A stretch of DNA of 25,583 nt, from the NCBI GenBank assembly GCA_050248375.1, contig JBFWSL010000018.1, positions 1 through 25,583 of the forward strand. The letters are read 5' to 3'. The position numbers and the translations under genes were made by a program. The stretch is from JAYZVT01 sp050248375. GTDB taxonomy: Bacteria > Pseudomonadota > Alphaproteobacteria > Rhizobiales > Methyloligellaceae. A model generated the notes under the pieces. It ran no database searches, was not told the origin of the DNA, and worked only from the letters and a program-made list of their open reading frames with translations. Shown here one piece after another: positions 1 to 7,530 of this stretch (positions are counted from its first letter, which is position 1; the number at the start of each line of letters is the position of its first letter).

Positions 1-484
1 GCGGGCTTTCGCACAGCCCCGCGATCATGGCCTCGCGGCCGGCCTCGATGCGCTTGGCGATGGCGATCTCGCCCTCGCGGGAAAGCAGCTCCACCGAGCC
101 CATCTCGCGCAGATACATGCGCACGGGGTCGTCGGTGCGCTCGGCCGGCTCCGCCTTGGCGGCGGCCTTGGCGGGCACAGGGGCGACGATCGCCGGGGGC
201 TGGTCGCCATCCTCCCCGTCGCCCTGCCTGTCTTCGCCTTCCTCGGCTTCCTCGACCACGTTGATGCCCATATCGGAGAGCATCGACATGGTATCCTCGA
301 TCTGCTCGGAAGACACTTCCTCACTTGGGAGTACGGCGTTCAGCTCGTCATAGGTGACATAGCCGCGCGCCTTGGCGGTCTTGATCAGCCTCTTCACCGA
401 GGCGTCGGTCATGTCCAGCAGCGGCCCGTCGGACCCCTCGCGGGCCTGCGGTTGCTCTTCCTGCTGCGCCGTTTTCGTAGCCAT
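1..484 (-). CDS. rpoD: RNA polymerase sigma factor RpoD (sigma-70), N-terminal part, truncated by window edge
   Basis: Primary housekeeping sigma factor, which directs RNA polymerase to -35/-10 promoters. About 161 codons are visible, starting MATKTAQQEEQ. Region 1.1 is recognisable in the first 80 residues (VKRLIKTAKARGYVTYDELN, then SEQIEDTMSMLSDMGINVVE). An acidic and then Pro/Ala-rich linker follows. Region 1.2 begins at DDPVRMYLREMGSVELLSREGE (quoted in part: DPVRMYLREMGSVELL) and continues to IAKRIEAGREAM before the sequence runs out. The start is the ATG at 484, preceded by a GGAGAG ribosome site about seven bases upstream. It lies downstream of dnaG on the same strand, the classical dnaG-rpoD order. 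Conserved sigma regions 2-4 are outside the window. Identification is secure from region 1.1/1.2 and the gene order. Confidence 0.96.
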   Translation of the reverse strand, partial: MATKTAQQEEQPQAREGSDGPLLDMTDASVKRLIKTAKARGYVTYDELNAVLPSEEVSSEQIEDTMSMLSDMGINVVEEAEEGEDRQGDGEDGDQPPAIVAPVPAKAAAKAEPAERTDDPVRMYLREMGSVELLSREGEIAIAKRIEAGREAMIAGLCESP

Positions 485-558
485 ATGAAGTCTCTCCGCG
501 ATCCTTGTCCCCGGGGAGGGGCCGCCCGCCCCGCACCGCCTCGTCCGGGCTATCCGAA

Positions 559-583
559 CCGCCTTAAGGCGTCCTTAAGGCGG
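559..583. repeat. Perfect 11-bp inverted repeat in the dnaG-rpoD gap (CCTTAAGG twice)
   Basis: CCGCCTTAAGG (559-569) and CCTTAAGGCGG (573-583) form a perfect stem with a three-base loop. Each arm also contains the self-complementary octamer CCTTAAGG, so the site is also a tandem direct repeat. It lies between the dnaG stop and the rpoD start, where a hairpin could act as an attenuator, an RNA-processing site or a protein-binding site. No T-run follows on either strand, so a simple intrinsic terminator is unlikely. Confidence 0.6.
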
Positions 584-680
584 GCTTTACCCTGTTCCGT
601 TCCGGTCCGGCCCTGTCCCGCGCCGGACCTCGCGCCAAAGGGCCCGGCCCCATGCGCGAGACGCGCGGAAAAGGCCCGCC

Positions 681-2645
681 TCAGGCGGCCCTTCCGGGCC
701 CCGAGCCGTAACCTTCCACGCTTGCTTCCGTACCGTCCAGCGCGGCCAGTTGCTGCTGCACCGCCTTCAGCCGCTCGAAAGCGGCCTCCGTCCCTTCCTC
801 GCCCAGCGCCCGTTCCGCGGCCTCGAGCTCGCGCTTCAGTTCGAAGGACCGCCGGTGCAGGGTCAAGACCTGCCGCCAGCCGGTCTCGACATCGCGTCTC
901 GACGCCCCGGGCTCGGCAAACCAGTCGCTCTTGTGTGTTATGGCGCGCTCAATCCGGGCCACGGCCGCGCCTTTCTCATGGCGACTCAATTGAGTACGAA
1001 AGCCTGCGATGTCAAGGTCTTTCTGCCCGGCCTGGACATCCAGCATGGCGTCGCGCAGGTCCGCCAGCGCCCTGCTGGCGAACTCGACACGGGCGATTTC
1101 CTCCGCCCATTCCTCCAGCATCCACGGGTGGTTGAGCAGGGTCAGCAGCAGCAGCGCCTCCCTGGGCGCGATCTGGGCCGCCCCCGAAACCAGGCCGGAG
1201 CGGCGCAGGGCCTCGCTCGGCGGCGCCGAAACCCAGGGCTGCGGCGGCCCCCTCCGGTCCCGCCAGCCGCCCGGACGCCCGGAATTGCGCCCCTCGCGGG
1301 CGGAGGGAGAGGCATTCGAACCCGCCGGATACGGCCGCGCCCCGGAACCGGCCCGGCCCGGCGGGGGGGCCGAAGCCGCCGCCCACAGCCGCGCCAGCCG
1401 CTGCTTGAAGTCCTGGCCGTAATGGCGGCGCACCCGCTCGTCGCGGATCTCCTTCAGCAGCGAGGCGAGCCGCGCCTCCAGCGCCGCGCGCCGCTCCGGC
1501 GTGTCGAAGGGCCCTGCCTCCGTCTCCCGGCCCCACAGCACGTCCGCCAGCGGCCGCGCCTCCTCCAGCACCGTGCGCACGCCGGCGGCGCCCTCGCGCC
1601 GGGCGAGGTCGTCCGGGTCGAGCCCCTCCGGCAGGAAGGCGAAGCGCAGGCTGCGCCCCGCCCCCAGCAGCGGCAGCGCCACGTCGATGGCCCGGTAGGC
1701 CGCCTTCAGCCCGGCCGCGTCGCCGTCGAAGCACAGCACCGGCTCCTCCGCCATGCGCCACAGCAGGCCGAGCTGGTCGTCGGTCAGCGCCGTGCCGAGC
1801 GGCGCCACCACGTTGGCTATGCCGACCCCCGCCAGCGCGATCACGTCCATGTAGCCTTCCACCGCCACCACCGAGCCCGCGTCATGGGCGGCGGCGCGGG
1901 CGCGGTGGGCGTTGAACAGCACATGCCCCTTGTGGAAGAGGCTGGTCTCCGGCGAGTTCAGGTATTTCGCCGGCGCGGAAGCGTCGAGCGCGCGCCCTCC
2001 GAAGGCGACGACGCGGCCCTGCAGGTCGCAGATCGGAAAGATGACACGGTTGCGGAAGCGGTCGTAGGAGACGGGAATGTCGTCGCCCGCGATCAGCAGC
2101 CCGGCGGCGATCATCTGCTCCTGCGTCGCGCCCTGCCCGGCCAGATAGTCCTTCAGCGCATGCCGGCTGTCGGGCGCGAAGCCGATGCGGAAGGTCTCGA
2201 TCTCCCGCGCTGCGAGGCCGCGCCGGTCGAGATAGGCCCGCGCCGGACCGCCCGCGCCGCCGGTCAGGCTCTGCTGGAAGAAGGCGCAGGCCTTTTCCAT
2301 CAGCCCGCGCAGGCCGTCGAACTCCCGCGCGCGCTTTTCCTCGCCAGGCGCGGCCCTGGGCATCTCCAGCCCCGCCTCCTGCGCCAGCCGCTCCACGGCC
2401 TCGGGGAAGCTCAGACCTTCCGTCTTCTGCACGAAGGAGAAGATGTCTCCATGCTCGCCCGAGGCGAAGCAGTGATAGAAGCCCTTCTGGTCGTTGACCG
2501 TGAAGGACGGCGTCTTCTCCTGCTTGAAGGGGCTGAGGCCCTTATACTCGCGGCCCGCCCGCTTCAGCTTCACGCGCCGCCCCACCACCTGGCTCACGGG
2601 CAGGCGCGCGCGGATTTCATCGAGGAAATGGCTGTCGAAGCGCAT
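681..2645 (-). CDS. dnaG: DNA primase DnaG
   Basis: Synthesises RNA primers at the replication fork with the DnaB helicase. The 654 residues show the family order: an N-terminal zinc-ribbon-like domain (about 30-95), a catalytic core with TOPRIM fold, and a C-terminal helicase-binding region. Catalytic acidic motifs are intact: EGYMD at 263-267, DGD at 307-309 and DPDD at 343-346. Oddly, the zinc ribbon is degenerate. The usual Cys-His-Cys-Cys ligands read Ser38, Lys41, Cys59, Ser62 (LSPFKQEKTPSF, then YHCFASGEHGD). An Ala/Gly/Arg-rich low-complexity stretch separates the core from the C-terminal domain. The ATG at 2645 (MRFDSHFLDEIRARLP) fits family N-termini, although no strong ribosome site precedes it. 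rpoD follows on the same strand after a gap of about 200 bases. Confidence 0.97.
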   Translation of the reverse strand: MRFDSHFLDEIRARLPVSQVVGRRVKLKRAGREYKGLSPFKQEKTPSFTVNDQKGFYHCFASGEHGDIFSFVQKTEGLSFPEAVERLAQEAGLEMPRAAPGEEKRAREFDGLRGLMEKACAFFQQSLTGGAGGPARAYLDRRGLAAREIETFRIGFAPDSRHALKDYLAGQGATQEQMIAAGLLIAGDDIPVSYDRFRNRVIFPICDLQGRVVAFGGRALDASAPAKYLNSPETSLFHKGHVLFNAHRARAAAHDAGSVVAVEGYMDVIALAGVGIANVVAPLGTALTDDQLGLLWRMAEEPVLCFDGDAAGLKAAYRAIDVALPLLGAGRSLRFAFLPEGLDPDDLARREGAAGVRTVLEEARPLADVLWGRETEAGPFDTPERRAALEARLASLLKEIRDERVRRHYGQDFKQRLARLWAAASAPPPGRAGSGARPYPAGSNASPSAREGRNSGRPGGWRDRRGPPQPWVSAPPSEALRRSGLVSGAAQIAPREALLLLTLLNHPWMLEEWAEEIARVEFASRALADLRDAMLDVQAGQKDLDIAGFRTQLSRHEKGAAVARIERAITHKSDWFAEPGASRRDVETGWRQVLTLHRRSFELKRELEAAERALGEEGTEAAFERLKAVQQQLAALDGTEASVEGYGSGPGRAA

Positions 2646-2748
2646 CGGGGCGTGTCAGCGAATCAGTTTGCAGGGCCGGTTGAGACGCTAGCAAATCGAA
2701 AGCCCCGCGCGAATCGCGCAGACGCGCACCCGGCGATCAATCATCCCC

Positions 2749-2757
2749 TGTGGAAAA
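2749..2757 (-). promoter_or_regulatory. DnaA-box-like nonamer upstream of dnaG
   Basis: On the minus strand this reads TTTTCCACA, one base from the strong DnaA box TTATCCACA. It lies about 104 bases upstream of the dnaG start in the gap after the caspase-like gene. It is a single site with no clustered copies, so it is only suggestive of DnaA control of dnaG-rpoD and may be chance. Confidence 0.22.
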
Positions 2758-2794
2758 GCTGGGGACAGATTGCGAGATAAGCAACGGCACCCCC

Positions 2795-5254
2795 CTACCG
2801 CCGGATATAGGCCAGCAGCGCCTGGAAGGTGGCGGGGCCGAGCTGGCCGTCGATGGCGCCGTTGTAGAAGCCTTCCGACTTCAGCAGCATCTGGAATTGC
2901 CTGCGCATCTCGACGCTGCGTTCGGAGATATCCTTGAAATCGTCCTCGGAAATGTCGCCCTCCTGGTCATAGCCGCGCAGGAGGATCTGCGCCGCTTCCG
3001 CAGGATTGCGCCGAACGCCCTTGCCGCTGTCCAGGAATTCGGCCACGTTCTCGGCCTCGAAGGTATCCGACCAGTTCTCCGCTTCCCCGCTGCGGCGGTA
3101 CCAGCGGTAGGATTCCTGCTGGTTCGCCGCGTAGGTGTCGCCGCCATATTCATAGTTGATCGCCAGGCTCGTCATGGCTCCCGTATGTCCCATGTCGGCC
3201 GCCTCCCGCAGAAGCCGCAAGGACTTTGCCTCGTCCTTCGGGGCGCCCTCGCCGTCTTCATAGGCGTCCGAAGCGTAGTATTTCGCATCCGCGTCCCCGG
3301 CTTCGGCCGCGCGGATGCGCCACTCGTAATAGCGCCGCCAATACTGGTCCGCCTTGTATTTGTCCTCCGAGACGCCGTTGCCATATTGGTAGTCGATCGC
3401 GACCGAGGAGAGCGCGTAGAAATAGCCGGCTTCCGCGGCCTTGAGGCGCCAGTGATGGCCCTCGATCTCGTTCTTGGCGGTTCCGTAGCCGTCCATATAG
3501 GCACTGCCGACCGAATCCATCGCCGAGGCATCCCCCTTGCGCGCCTGCTCCATGTAGATGGCGAAACGCTGCCGCTTCCAGTAGTCGGCCTTGGTGCTGT
3601 CCTCGGAAAATCCGTAGGGCGGATAGGTGTAGTGGGAGATCAGACTGCTCATGGCGCTTACGCTCCCTTTCTCCGCGGCGCGCTGGTACCAGGTCACCGC
3701 TTCGGTCTCGTTGCGGAGCCTGCCGGGCGCGTAGGCCAACAGCGAGCCCAGATCGTACATCGCATCGCCGTCGCCGGCCTCGGCCCGCTGGCGCAGCAGT
3801 GCCCGCCCCCGCCCGAACCATTCCGCAGCCTTGTCCCGGTCTTTCTCGACGCCGGTTCCCTTCCAGTAATGCTTGATGAGATCGCTGGTCACTGCCGTGT
3901 CGCCGGCTTCCGCGGCCTTGAGCCGCCATTCAACCGCCTTGCCCAGATCACGCCGCAAGCCCGCTTTCGGGCTGGCGTGGAAATCGGCCAGCATGCGCAT
4001 GGCGGCCATGTGCCCGCCTTGCGCCGCCTTCTCGAGCGTGGCGATGGATTCGCCGAAGCGAAGCGCCCGATACAATGCGCGTCCAAGCTGATAGAGGTAG
4101 CGCGCCTCGCCGGGCGCTTCCCTCACCGCGGCCTCGCAGGCACGCACCGCCTCTTCTCCCTTGACCGACTCCAGCATCAAGCCCCGGGTCACGCCCGACT
4201 GCTTCGCCTGCGTGTCGTAGCGGTCGGCGGCCAGTTCGTCGCACAGCGCCAATGCTTGTTCGCCCGTCACCGCGCCGTCCGCCGGCTTCTCCGGAAACAC
4301 CCCGACCGCCACCTTCGGGCGCTTCAGCTCCTTCAGCTTCGCCTGCGCCAGCGCGCCGAACAGGCCGTCCGGGTGCTCCTGCAGGAACGCCTCCAGCACG
4401 GCCGTGTCCTTCGTGTCCTTCACCAGCTCCCAGGCCTGCGCGGCGGCGCTCGGCGGCAATGGCGCTGCCGGCGCCGCCACCGGCACATCGCCCGCGCCGC
4501 GCAGGTAGTAGCGGCCGATCAGCGACAGCGACAGCTCCGGCAGTTGCTGCTGGCCGGTATCCCGGTAGACGTCCTCCGAGATACTGCGGAACACCAGCCC
4601 GATCTCCTGCGCCGTCTCGATATGCTTCAGGAAGGCGGAGGTATAGGGGCTGTTGCGCCCGCTGCCGTCGTCGGCGGTGCGGCCCGACTGGGTGGAGAAG
4701 GCGACGATCATGCCCTGCGGGCTCTCGATGCGGGCCAGGCCGCGCCCCATCGCCGCCGCGCGCGTCTTGCCGATGGAGCGCCCGAGCTGGTCCGCCAGCG
4801 GATTGTCGCGGCACGCGTCCAGCACCAGGATGCGCAGGTTCTTGGCCTTCTGGAGGTCGGCGACGATCTCGTCCACCCGCGCCATGCGCCGCAGGTCGGC
4901 CTCGTCGGCCAGCCTGGCGTCCACCGGCATCAGGTAGTTGACGCCGCCGAACTGCATGGCGTGGCCGGAATAGTAGAACAGCGCCACATCCGCGTCCCGC
5001 GCCGCGCGGGAAAAGCGGATCATCGCGTCCTGCATCCTGGACTGGTCCAGGTCCAGGCCGACGATGGTCTCGAAGCCCGAGCGCTTCAGCGCTTCCGCCA
5101 CGTCCGCCGCGTCGTTCCCGGGATTGGGAAGCTGCGTCGCGTGCCGGTAGGCGCCGTTGCCGATGATGAGGGCGACCCGGCTTTCCGCCTTGAGCGGGCC
5201 GGAAAGGCAGGCAGCCAGAGCAAGGATAACCAGGAAACCGAGCGCGCGCAGCAT
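2795..5254 (-). CDS. Secreted/lipid-anchored caspase-like (peptidase C14) protein with Sel1 repeats and C-terminal peptidoglycan-binding-like motif
   Basis: An 819-residue exported protein. The N-terminus has a hydrophobic signal segment (FLVILALAAC) containing a lipobox-like LAAC with Cys16; an alternative is ordinary signal-peptidase cleavage near LKA-ES. Residues of about 25-250 form a caspase-type (C14) domain with the catalytic dyad His98 (YYSGHAMQ) and Cys148 (LVLDACRDNP). A Pro/Ala linker follows, then many Sel1/TPR-like repeats (AVEWRLKAAEAGD, AAEWFGRG, AVTWYQRAAEKGS, HHWRLKAAEAGY, WRIRAAEAGDADAKYYAS, LLREAADMGHTGAM). The last 35 residues (LKSEGFYNGAIDGQLGP) resemble a peptidoglycan-binding domain 1 repeat. 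I chose the ATG at 5254, with GGGAG/GGGGG just upstream, over an in-frame TTG at 5275. Substrate and process are unknown; the family cleaves after basic residues in characterised members. A periplasmic or envelope location is inferred. Confidence 0.9.
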   Translation of the reverse strand: MLRALGFLVILALAACLSGPLKAESRVALIIGNGAYRHATQLPNPGNDAADVAEALKRSGFETIVGLDLDQSRMQDAMIRFSRAARDADVALFYYSGHAMQFGGVNYLMPVDARLADEADLRRMARVDEIVADLQKAKNLRILVLDACRDNPLADQLGRSIGKTRAAAMGRGLARIESPQGMIVAFSTQSGRTADDGSGRNSPYTSAFLKHIETAQEIGLVFRSISEDVYRDTGQQQLPELSLSLIGRYYLRGAGDVPVAAPAAPLPPSAAAQAWELVKDTKDTAVLEAFLQEHPDGLFGALAQAKLKELKRPKVAVGVFPEKPADGAVTGEQALALCDELAADRYDTQAKQSGVTRGLMLESVKGEEAVRACEAAVREAPGEARYLYQLGRALYRALRFGESIATLEKAAQGGHMAAMRMLADFHASPKAGLRRDLGKAVEWRLKAAEAGDTAVTSDLIKHYWKGTGVEKDRDKAAEWFGRGRALLRQRAEAGDGDAMYDLGSLLAYAPGRLRNETEAVTWYQRAAEKGSVSAMSSLISHYTYPPYGFSEDSTKADYWKRQRFAIYMEQARKGDASAMDSVGSAYMDGYGTAKNEIEGHHWRLKAAEAGYFYALSSVAIDYQYGNGVSEDKYKADQYWRRYYEWRIRAAEAGDADAKYYASDAYEDGEGAPKDEAKSLRLLREAADMGHTGAMTSLAINYEYGGDTYAANQQESYRWYRRSGEAENWSDTFEAENVAEFLDSGKGVRRNPAEAAQILLRGYDQEGDISEDDFKDISERSVEMRRQFQMLLKSEGFYNGAIDGQLGPATFQALLAYIRR

Positions 5255-5413
5255 TGCCCCCACTCCCAAAAGCAATGATCCCCGGAAAGAGATTTATCGC
5301 CTATCTCCGGCCTCCGGCGCCAGCACGAAAAGATCGAACGCGAGCTGGCGGCATCATCTTCGTGCCGGTTCTCTATGCGGTGTTCCAGCGCATGCGCGAG
5401 GGGTCCGGGCGTC

Positions 5414-5450
5414 CGCGCGAAAAGGCCCCGGCGCCCAGGCGTTTCGCGCG
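5414..5450 (-). other. Long hairpin downstream of the histidine kinase gene
   Basis: CGCGCGAAA (5414-5422) and TTTCGCGCG (5442-5450) are perfectly complementary. The intervening 19 bases are GC-rich and can fold further. It begins about 30 bases after the kinase stop on the minus strand, in the 225-base gap before the caspase-like gene. It could be a 3'-end hairpin of the kinase transcript, but there is no T-run, so termination is not certain. I see nothing else in that gap. Confidence 0.35.
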
Positions 5451-5479
5451 TCCCGCCAGGACGGCGAAACAGGCGAGAC

Positions 5480-7297
5480 TCAGCCGCGCTTGCGGCCGTT
5501 GCCCTTGCGCCGGCGCGGCGCGCGTTCCACCCGCGCCGGAAAGGCGACGTGGATCGCCGTGCCGCGCTTCAGCCGCTCCACGGTCACCTCGCCCCCGATA
5601 TGCCGTGTCAGCGCCTTGATGAGGCGCAGCCCCGTGGAGCCGTCCGACGACAACTGGAAGCCGTCCGGCAAGCCCTTGCCATTGTCGGCGACGGTGAGGA
5701 TCACCCGGCGCTCGCCGCCGTTCTCCCGTTTGAGCGAGATGCGCACCCGGCCGTCCTTGCCCTTGGCGAAGGCATGCTTGCAGGCGTTGGAGATCAGTTC
5801 GTTGAGAATGAGCCCCAGCGAGATGGAATGGGCAATGGACAGCTTGGCGCCCGAAGCCGCGGGCTCGATGCTGATCCGTATGTCGCTGGCATCCTGGTAA
5901 GCGGTGCCGAGCAGCCCAGCCAGCTCGCGCGTGAACGTGCCCAGGCTCGGCGAGCGGTCGTTGTATTCCTCGTAGAGCAGCCGGTGGATCTCCGACAGCG
6001 CCAGCACGCGCCCGGACAACCCCTTCAGCCGCTTCTGCGCCTGCTCCGCGCTCATGCCGCGTCCGCCGATCTCCAGCATGGAAAGCACCATCTGGAAATT
6101 GTTCTTCACCCGGTGATTCAGCTCGCGGATCAGCACCTCGCCCCGTTCGACGCTGGAGATGAGCTGGCCCTGCTCGTCCTCGATGGTCGCGACCATCCCG
6201 TCGAAGGCCTCCGCCAGTTCCCCTATTTCGTGCTCGTCGTAGGGAACCTCGCTGCGTTCGGAGAGGTCTCCGGCGGCCACGGCTTCCGTCGTGCGCGTCA
6301 GCGAACGCACATGGCGCGCCACGAACATCTCCGCGGCGAAGGCGGCGGCGAGCAGCGCGAGCGCCAGAACCGCGAGCGGAGCCGCCACCGTATGGAACAG
6401 CGCGTCGCCATATTCCACATACTCCGCGTAACGCGGCGAGCCCACGGCGATCACCAGCCCGCCGCTGCCGGTCGCCTTGAAACCGTAGACGCGCGGACTG
6501 CCGGTGGCGTCGTCCGCCCGCAACGTGCCCTCCTGCGCGCCGCCCATCTGCTGGCGCGCCGGCCCGGAAGGCGCGGCGATATCGCCGGTGTCCTTTTCCT
6601 TGCTGTTGAAGTTGTGCGACAGCAGTTGCCCGTCCGCGCCGAAGGCCGAGATGGTCATGCGCTCGGGCAGTTGCACGGTCGAGGCGACGAAGTCGATCCA
6701 GCGCAGGTCGATGGCGACCGCCACGGTCCCGGCGGAACCGCCGTCCGCCTTGCGCACCGGCAGAGCGGCCGTGAGGATCGCCGTGCCGTCGCCGGCCACT
6801 TCGTAGCCGCCGAGCACGAGCCCTCCGCCCTCGCCCGCCTTGCGGAACCAGCCGAGCCCCGAGGCATCGCGCGGCAGGCCGATCTCCTGCGTGGCGCAGA
6901 TGCGCAGCCCCTGGCTGTCGTAGACGGCCACCCCCGCGAAGGCGGAGCGCGTCTGCGGCAGTTGCTGCATCGCCTGGCGGCACGATACCGGTTCCTGGAC
7001 GATGGCGGGCCCGCGGGCGGCAATGGTCTCGAGCAGCGCGCGCGCCCTCTCCAGCACGACGTCGTGCTGGGCCGCGCCGACACGTGCCAGCCTCTCGACC
7101 GTCAGCTCGATCTGCCGTGTCTGGTCCACGATCCGGCCCGCCGCCAGCGAGAAGGCAACGGCGATGCCGGGCAGCGCCGCCAGCAGGATGATCATCAGCA
7201 TGCGCTGGCGCAGCGTCAGGCCGCTCGCGACGGAACTGAACCAGTCCGCGAAACGCGCCACGCGCCGTTGTTCGATGTCCGCGCCCACGCTGCTCAC
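5480..7297 (-). CDS. Membrane sensor histidine kinase, HisKA_2/HWE-type
   Basis: A 605-residue sensor kinase. Transmembrane segment 1 lies at about 33-53 (LMIILLAALPGIAVAFSLAA). A large extracytoplasmic sensor follows (about 55-298, Cache-like by position and pattern), then segment 2 at about 302-324. A HAMP linker (about 325-375) precedes the HisKA_2 dimerisation helix with phospho-acceptor His395 in ELNHRVKNNFQMV. The ATPase domain has an N-box (LILNELISNACKHAF), a G1 box (VADNGKGLPDGF) and a G2 box (GSTGLRLIKALTRHIGGEV). The chosen start is GTG at 7297 after GGGGGA; the longer open frame upstream overlaps the preceding gene and is rejected. No response regulator is adjacent. Kinases of this class in alphaproteobacteria often feed single-domain regulators or the PhyR general stress pathway, so such a role is possible but unproven. 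The C-terminus is very basic (RRRKGNGRKRG). Confidence 0.92.
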   Translation of the reverse strand: MSSVGADIEQRRVARFADWFSSVASGLTLRQRMLMIILLAALPGIAVAFSLAAGRIVDQTRQIELTVERLARVGAAQHDVVLERARALLETIAARGPAIVQEPVSCRQAMQQLPQTRSAFAGVAVYDSQGLRICATQEIGLPRDASGLGWFRKAGEGGGLVLGGYEVAGDGTAILTAALPVRKADGGSAGTVAVAIDLRWIDFVASTVQLPERMTISAFGADGQLLSHNFNSKEKDTGDIAAPSGPARQQMGGAQEGTLRADDATGSPRVYGFKATGSGGLVIAVGSPRYAEYVEYGDALFHTVAAPLAVLALALLAAAFAAEMFVARHVRSLTRTTEAVAAGDLSERSEVPYDEHEIGELAEAFDGMVATIEDEQGQLISSVERGEVLIRELNHRVKNNFQMVLSMLEIGGRGMSAEQAQKRLKGLSGRVLALSEIHRLLYEEYNDRSPSLGTFTRELAGLLGTAYQDASDIRISIEPAASGAKLSIAHSISLGLILNELISNACKHAFAKGKDGRVRISLKRENGGERRVILTVADNGKGLPDGFQLSSDGSTGLRLIKALTRHIGGEVTVERLKRGTAIHVAFPARVERAPRRRKGNGRKRG

Positions 7298-7513
7298 TCT
7301 GTCATTCCCCCGGGATTGGGCATTTGCCGCGCGCTCCACGCCTGTCTGGCGCCCGCGGGCTCTCGCCCGCCGCCACATGTCTGCGATATCGGCAATTTCC
7401 GCAACGTCGCCGGCGCCCGTTGCGCTATCCCTGATGCGGGCGATTGTAGCAGCTATGCGCGGATCACCAAGGTCGGGATGGCGGGAAAATTGCCCTGCCG
7501 TCAAAGCGGAAAT

Positions 7514-7526
7514 CGCGCAAACGCGC
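7514..7526 (-). terminator. Weak hairpin just after the methyltransferase-esterase stop
   Basis: On the minus strand CGCGC-GTTT-GCGCG followed by ATTTCC begins five bases after the stop at 7531. The stem is only five pairs and the T-run is poor, so this is a weak terminator candidate. The remaining roughly 200 bases up to the kinase start show no gene. Confidence 0.25.
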
Positions 7527-7530
7527 GGGT

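Noticed and set aside
2707..2719. GCGCGA-A-TCGCGC palindrome upstream of dnaG
   Set aside because: Such short CG palindromes are expected by chance at this base composition, and no second copy is nearby.
750..2780. Long plus-strand open frame (676 codons) over dnaG
   Set aside because: It is antisense to an unmistakable DnaG, rich in Arg/Gln/His as expected of a shadow frame in GC-rich DNA, and matches no family.
5255..5275. TTG start for the caspase-like protein
   Set aside because: The downstream ATG at 5254 has a ribosome site and a shorter, more typical signal segment.
2750..5278. Long plus-strand open frame (842 codons) over the caspase-like gene
   Set aside because: Shadow of a well-supported gene with catalytic motifs, signal sequence and repeats; no domain is visible in the antisense frame.
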